From: MGNI01 sp964353875
Lineage (GTDB): Bacteria; Chloroflexota; Anaerolineae; Anaerolineales; E44-bin32
Length of the DNA stretch: 53,178 nt
Direction of reading: 5' to 3'
Assembly: GCA_964353875.1 (NCBI GenBank)
Contig: CAYGXU010000010.1
Span: forward strand, 1-53,178
Positions within the stretch are counted from its first letter, which is position 1, and each line of letters opens with the position of its first letter. Below, piece by piece: positions 49,990 through 53,178 of this stretch. The notes beneath the pieces were generated by a model that had not been told where the DNA came from, did no database searches, and saw only the letters and a list, made by a program, of their open reading frames with translations. Made by a program: the position numbers and the translations under genes.

Positions 49990-51080
49990 AATTATCGGTT
50001 ATGAAAAAGCTACTTCTCTGTCTTTATGCATTGACTTTGGCATCATGTGCGCCCTCTTTGAAGTCGACCCCTACACAAAATCTTCCCTTGCCGGTTTTCC
50101 CAACGATTGAGTATCAAACGCTTCAAACGGCCCAACTAACCACTCCTGATGCGATTGACCAGCTTTTGGAAAACCTTAAAGCTACTCCTGTCCGTTTCGT
50201 GGTTCCCACGTCTGGCCCCAATGCAGAGCCGGCTTGGAGACCGCCTCCTTATGAACCTCCTTGGGCGCTTCGACCAGAGGATCATTTCTATTTTTATCGA
50301 CCGATTCCTTCGGATGAAGTCAATTGGCCTCATCCTCAATATCGTTACGGCAATACTTACTTTGGAGAGAGTGCAGTCCATTCTGGGGTGGATCTGGGCG
50401 CAGAGCTGGGCTCAGCTGTCGTGGCCGCAGGCCCCGGTGAGGTCGTATGGGTTGGCTATGGTTTGTATCGGGGATATGAAGACCCCACTGACCCGTATGG
50501 ATTGGCCATTGCCATTCGCCATGACTTTGGTCATCAAGGAAAGCAGCTCTACACAATTTATGCTCATTTGGAAAAAACCAATGTCTGGCTGGGGCAACGG
50601 GTTAAAGGGAAAGAACAAATAGGGCAGGTTGGTTCTACTGGACATTCAACTGGTCCTCATCTGCATTTCGAAGTTCGTTTGGGGGATAATGATTACTATA
50701 TGACACGCAATCCAGAATTATGGATGGTACCACCAGAGGGATGGGCGGTGCTTGCCGGGAGAATCATGGGGACATATGGTCAATATCTGATGGAACATAT
50801 GGTTGAGATTCGGAATTTAGAAAGTGATCAGACTTGGCAAGTGTGGACTTACAAGCTCGTGGCAATCAATAAAGATGATGAATATCACGAGAACTTCGTC
50901 ATCAGTGACCTTCCAAGTGGCCCATATGAGATTCGTGTCGATTACTACGGTGTGAAGCTTTCCACACAGTTGTTCCTCTATCCTGGCAGGACGAATTTCA
51001 TCTCTTTCCAAGGCTGGTCGGGATTTAGCAGTGAACAATTAAATTCGCAGGAAGACCTTAATTTCCAACCCTTTGAATGA
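49986..51080 (+). CDS. M23-family (LytM) peptidase lipoprotein
   Basis: A 364-aa lipoprotein: signal MKKLLLCLYALTLASC with lipobox LASC. A Pro-rich stretch leads to an M23 domain with HSGVDLGAELG, YTIYAHLEKTNVWLGQRV and TGPHLHFEVRLG, giving the His/Asp and HxH zinc ligands; a C-terminal beta domain follows (YEIRVDYYGVKLSTQLFLYPG in part). Likely trims peptidoglycan or binds it at the surface. ATG 49986 overlaps the upstream stop (ATGA); ATG 50001, also in frame, would give the neatest signal peptide. Confidence 0.88.
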   Translation: MKLSVMKKLLLCLYALTLASCAPSLKSTPTQNLPLPVFPTIEYQTLQTAQLTTPDAIDQLLENLKATPVRFVVPTSGPNAEPAWRPPPYEPPWALRPEDHFYFYRPIPSDEVNWPHPQYRYGNTYFGESAVHSGVDLGAELGSAVVAAGPGEVVWVGYGLYRGYEDPTDPYGLAIAIRHDFGHQGKQLYTIYAHLEKTNVWLGQRVKGKEQIGQVGSTGHSTGPHLHFEVRLGDNDYYMTRNPELWMVPPEGWAVLAGRIMGTYGQYLMEHMVEIRNLESDQTWQVWTYKLVAINKDDEYHENFVISDLPSGPYEIRVDYYGVKLSTQLFLYPGRTNFISFQGWSGFSSEQLNSQEDLNFQPFE

Positions 51081-51194
51081 CCGGTCGTGCAGGTTGACTT
51101 TCACATTTCCTATCTGCTCGTTTTAGGCCTCAAGCTTGATCTTTCTTTCTGATCGGGAGTGATATCTGAGTGTTGATAATTATGTAAAGTAATC

Positions 51195-51224
51195 TTGACA
51201 GTGGCCGGTGCTGCATGCTATGCT
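51195..51224 (+). promoter_or_regulatory. Promoter of the MBL-fold hydrolase
   Basis: Perfect TTGACA (51195-51200), 18-nt spacer, TATGCT (51219-51224) preceded by TGC. Transcript start near 51231. Confidence 0.65.
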
Positions 51225-51254
51225 TGCCTTCAGTTTCTCAGCTGTGGAGGGCCC

Positions 51255-52088
51255 TTGATCCGAGAGCGTGTCGCCGAGGATGTTTATGTCTTTACAAGCG
51301 AAATTTATGCTCGAGTAAATTCTGGCGCAGTGGTTGGCCCAGAATGGTCGATCATTATCGACACTTTGGCTTATCCCGAGGAAACGAAGGAAATCCGCGA
51401 TTACATCGAAGGGCGTCTTGAAAAACCTGTTCGGTATGTGATTAATACACACTATCATGCTGATCATAGTCTAGGAAATTGTTGGTTTCCGAATGCTGTG
51501 ATTATTAGTCATGAACGTTGCCGCAAGCTCCTGGCAGTAAAGGGTGTAAAAGCTCTTGAGGAGGCAAAACAACAGAACCGAGAATTGATGAATATCAAAG
51601 TCGTCCTGCCCGATGTCACCTTTGATGATGGGTCGATGAGTCTTCGTATAGGAAAACGAACATTAGAATTATTATCACTTCCTGGGCATAGTTCAGATGG
51701 CATCGGGGTGTTGATTACAGAAGATCGAGCCTTATTCTCGGGTGATATTATGATGCCTGTGCCATATCTTTTGGATGGTAATCTCGATGTGATGGCTGAG
51801 AGCATGAAAAGAATCCCCAAAATGAGGCTGGAAAACCTTATTCAAGGCCATGGAGAGGTGATTTTACGCGGTGAGATTCCCAATGCGGTGAAAGCCAACT
51901 TGAACTATATGGCAGCCGTTGTACGGCATGTTAAGAAGGCTATCCAAAGGAGTGATCCAGAGAGCTATCTTTTAAACATCGATATCGAAAGCTGTGGCAA
52001 GAATAGGATCTTACTCAATGGTCTTGCATCAGAACTTCATCGTCGTAACTTGATTGGACTATATCGTAGGATACGCAAAAAGAAGTAG
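51255..52088 (+). CDS. Metallo-beta-lactamase-fold hydrolase
   Basis: A 277-aa MBL protein. Metal ligands: NTHYHADHSLGN (HxHxDH), LPGHSSDGIG, FSGDIMM and IQGHGE. Similar to SoxH/glyoxalase II-like hydrolases; the substrate is unknown. The start is set at TTG 51255, behind GGAGGG (51246-51251), because the frame's earlier TTG at 51195 is the -35 box of a strong promoter and cannot be translated. Single gene, ending 34 nt before the RNase H-like gene. Confidence 0.87.
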   Translation: MIRERVAEDVYVFTSEIYARVNSGAVVGPEWSIIIDTLAYPEETKEIRDYIEGRLEKPVRYVINTHYHADHSLGNCWFPNAVIISHERCRKLLAVKGVKALEEAKQQNRELMNIKVVLPDVTFDDGSMSLRIGKRTLELLSLPGHSSDGIGVLITEDRALFSGDIMMPVPYLLDGNLDVMAESMKRIPKMRLENLIQGHGEVILRGEIPNAVKANLNYMAAVVRHVKKAIQRSDPESYLLNIDIESCGKNRILLNGLASELHRRNLIGLYRRIRKKK

Positions 52089-52122
52089 CATTATTTCCAT
52101 TAAAAGCCCTCGGATCGGGGAA

Positions 52123-52524
52123 ATGACACAGAAGGTAAATCTGATTTTTGATGGCGGCAGTCGTGGTAATCCTGGAGTTATGTTCGGTTCTTTTATGATT
52201 CAAGTTGGAGGTCATCCTTCACCACCTGTCCGGATACGGATGGGTTATGGCACGAATAATGAAGCGGAGTACTTGAGTTTACTCTCTGGATTAGAGACGA
52301 CTATTGAGGTGCTCAAGGTTCAAAAAATATATCTAAAAAAAGTGAACTTAGAAGTTAGAGGAGACAGTCAATTAGTCATCAACCAATTGAGTGGGGCTTG
52401 GAAAGCGAAGGACCCACGTATGCGGACTTATCGTGATCAAGCGAGGAAGAACCTTAAAAAATTTGGATCCACTCAATTTGTTCACCAGGCACGCAATGTT
52501 ACCGTTCAACTCCTGGGACATTGA
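52123..52524 (+). CDS. RNase HI-like protein with altered last catalytic residue
   Basis: A 133-aa RNase H fold: LIFDGGSRGNPG (first Asp), TNNEAEYLSLLSGLE (Glu), EVRGDSQLVINQLSG (second Asp). At the end, where the family has N-x-x-A-D-x-L, the sequence is RNVTVQLLGH: Val-Gln in place of Ala-Asp, so the fourth carboxylate is missing. Active enzymes usually keep it, though in E. coli RNase HI this residue (Asp134) tolerates Asn. ATG 52123 with CGGGGA close upstream. The promoter of the T-box overlaps its end. Confidence 0.8.
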   Translation: MTQKVNLIFDGGSRGNPGVMFGSFMIQVGGHPSPPVRIRMGYGTNNEAEYLSLLSGLETTIEVLKVQKIYLKKVNLEVRGDSQLVINQLSGAWKAKDPRMRTYRDQARKNLKKFGSTQFVHQARNVTVQLLGH

Positions 52525-52549
52525 CTGGCCAGTGGGCTTATGGCATAAT
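52521..52549 (+). promoter_or_regulatory. Promoter of the T-box-alaX unit
   Basis: TTGACT (52521-52526), 17-nt spacer, CATAAT (52544-52549) preceded by TGG. Start near 52556, matching the start of the T-box RNA. Overlaps the stop of the RNase H-like gene. Confidence 0.7.
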
Positions 52550-52555
52550 CCGAAC

Positions 52556-52857
52556 CACATATAAACAAACTCAATAAAAGCGATGATGGAGACGAGTAAG
52601 CTCGAGTCCTGATTTCAGCGAACTCGGGGCAGTGTGAGCCGGGGATGAAACACGAGCTGAAAATCCCTCCGGAGCTGCAACCAGAACATGGTATTTTTCC
52701 ATTAGTAAGGAAGACGGTTTCACCCTTCGTTAGCCGGGGTTGGAGTATAAGTCAATAAGACCGTACTCTCTTGAGCGCCTGTAAAGCACAGGTAATTGGG
52801 TGGTACCGCGGGAGTATTCCTTCTCTCGTCCCTGGTGGGACGAGAGTTATTCTTTAA
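52556..52857 (+). promoter_or_regulatory. T-box leader, predicted Ala-specific
   Basis: Conserved T-box sequence GGGTGGTACCGCG at 52798-52810; its TGGT pairs with the ACCA end of uncharged tRNA. Stem I carries AGTA (52595-52598). The specifier lies probably in GGAGCTGCAA (52671-52680), which contains the Ala codons GCT and GCA. Controls the alanine-related gene downstream: uncharged tRNA-Ala would favour the antiterminator. Confidence 0.9.
52823..52857 (+). terminator. T-box terminator hairpin
   Basis: Stem CTCTCGTCCC (52823-52832) / GGGACGAGAG (52837-52846) with loop TGGT, followed by TTATTCTTTA. Competes with the antiterminator. Confidence 0.85.
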
Positions 52858-52874
52858 TAAGAGGAGGGATCCTG

Positions 52875-53178
52875 GTGACTGAACTACTCTTTTTGTCAGA
52901 TGCATATTTGAGCAACTTTGAGGCTCGGATTGAGGAGGCTTCTGAACAGCGAGTGATTCTGAATAGAACCGCATTTTATCCCGGAGGAGGCGGGCAACCG
53001 AATGATATCGGAGTCTTGCAGGTGCAGGGGGGGATTTGGCGAGTTGTGAAACTTCACCGAGAAGCAGGGAACATCTGGCACGCTCTAGATCGGGATCCTC
53101 CTCCCTTGGGAGTCATAGTTCAAGGGCAGATTGATTGGGATCGACGCTATCAATTAATGCGCACACATACAGCGATGC
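52875..53178 (+). CDS. alaX: Alanyl-tRNA editing protein AlaX (or N-terminal editing domain), 3' end outside window
   Basis: Partial, 101 codons. Starts GTG 52875 with GAGGAGGGA upstream. FYPGGGGQPNDIG matches the FYPxxGGQPxD signature of the AlaRS/AlaX editing domain, and LMRTHTAM is the start of the HxxxH zinc motif. As the catalytic AlaRS domain is not upstream, this should be a free-standing AlaX that removes Ser or Gly from tRNA-Ala; the downstream part is not visible. The T-box before it ties expression to alanine supply. Confidence 0.88.
   Translation, partial: MTELLFLSDAYLSNFEARIEEASEQRVILNRTAFYPGGGGQPNDIGVLQVQGGIWRVVKLHREAGNIWHALDRDPPPLGVIVQGQIDWDRRYQLMRTHTAM

Noticed and set aside
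1..53178. CRISPR arrays, insertion sequences, rRNA genes, prophage genes
   Set aside because: Looked for regularly spaced repeats, transposase motifs, terminal inverted repeats, rRNA and phage signatures; none seen.

Overview
The window looks like chromosomal core DNA of a Chloroflexota bacterium, probably class Anaerolineae. This is inferred from gene content, not from a marker-gene tree. The hints are extracytoplasmic proteins with Thr/Pro-rich linkers, long WD40 and PD40 propellers, a MalT-like regulator ending in a BTAD domain, a TtuA/TtuB tRNA-thiolation pair, an Ala T-box, and S18 with a Cys/His zinc-ribbon pattern. No insertion sequence, prophage, CRISPR array or rRNA was seen.

Layout. 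1-3772 (+): pgk end, Ser/Thr kinase, tpiA, M50-like membrane protein. 3945-11054 (-): phosphohexomutase, TatD, polyprenyl synthase and an RsbV/RsbW/SpoIIE partner-switching module, then upp. 11512-13677 (-): one double-propeller WD40 lipoprotein gene broken by two single-base frameshifts. 14270-16618 (+): rpsF-ssb-rpsR and a parvulin. 16823-18988 (+): Rel. 19591 (+): small Cys-containing acidic protein. 20044-25134 (-): S1 protein, solute-binding protein, secG, prfB with programmed +1 frameshift, ftsY. 25261-33194 (-): cell-shape block mreB-mreC-mreD-mrdA, then a decayed minC start with minE, rodA, gltX and tRNA-Gln. 33443-36847 (+): tilS, then a structured leader and glnA. 36895-41673 (-): esterase, M20 peptidase, DUF1385, ttuB-ttuA. 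41993-53178 (+): accessory stretch with a ParB/Srx-like protein, MalT/BTAD regulator, a small undescribed operon, PD40 and M23 lipoproteins, MBL hydrolase, RNase H-like protein and an Ala T-box upstream of alaX.

Promoters. Many genes carry a recognisable sigma-A promoter, very often with an extended -10 (TGnTATAAT). At tilS and ftsY the -10 lies so close to the start codon that the mRNAs should be leaderless. Promoter positions were also used to correct several starts (Ser/Thr kinase, secG, MBL hydrolase, PD40 protein).

Most interesting places: (1) 46763-47822, where a DosR-like palindrome is followed by a 14-codon ORF with a perfect Shine-Dalgarno and two overlapping genes, one resembling NHLP/Os1348-type small helical proteins and one an IrrE/M78-like protein that has lost its HExxH; (2) the glnA upstream leader, with a 19-codon leader peptide and mutually exclusive hairpins; (3) the remnant of minC in front of minE with minD gone; (4) the TtuB sulfur carrier with 15 residues beyond its di-glycine; (5) competing inverted repeats between prfB and secG.
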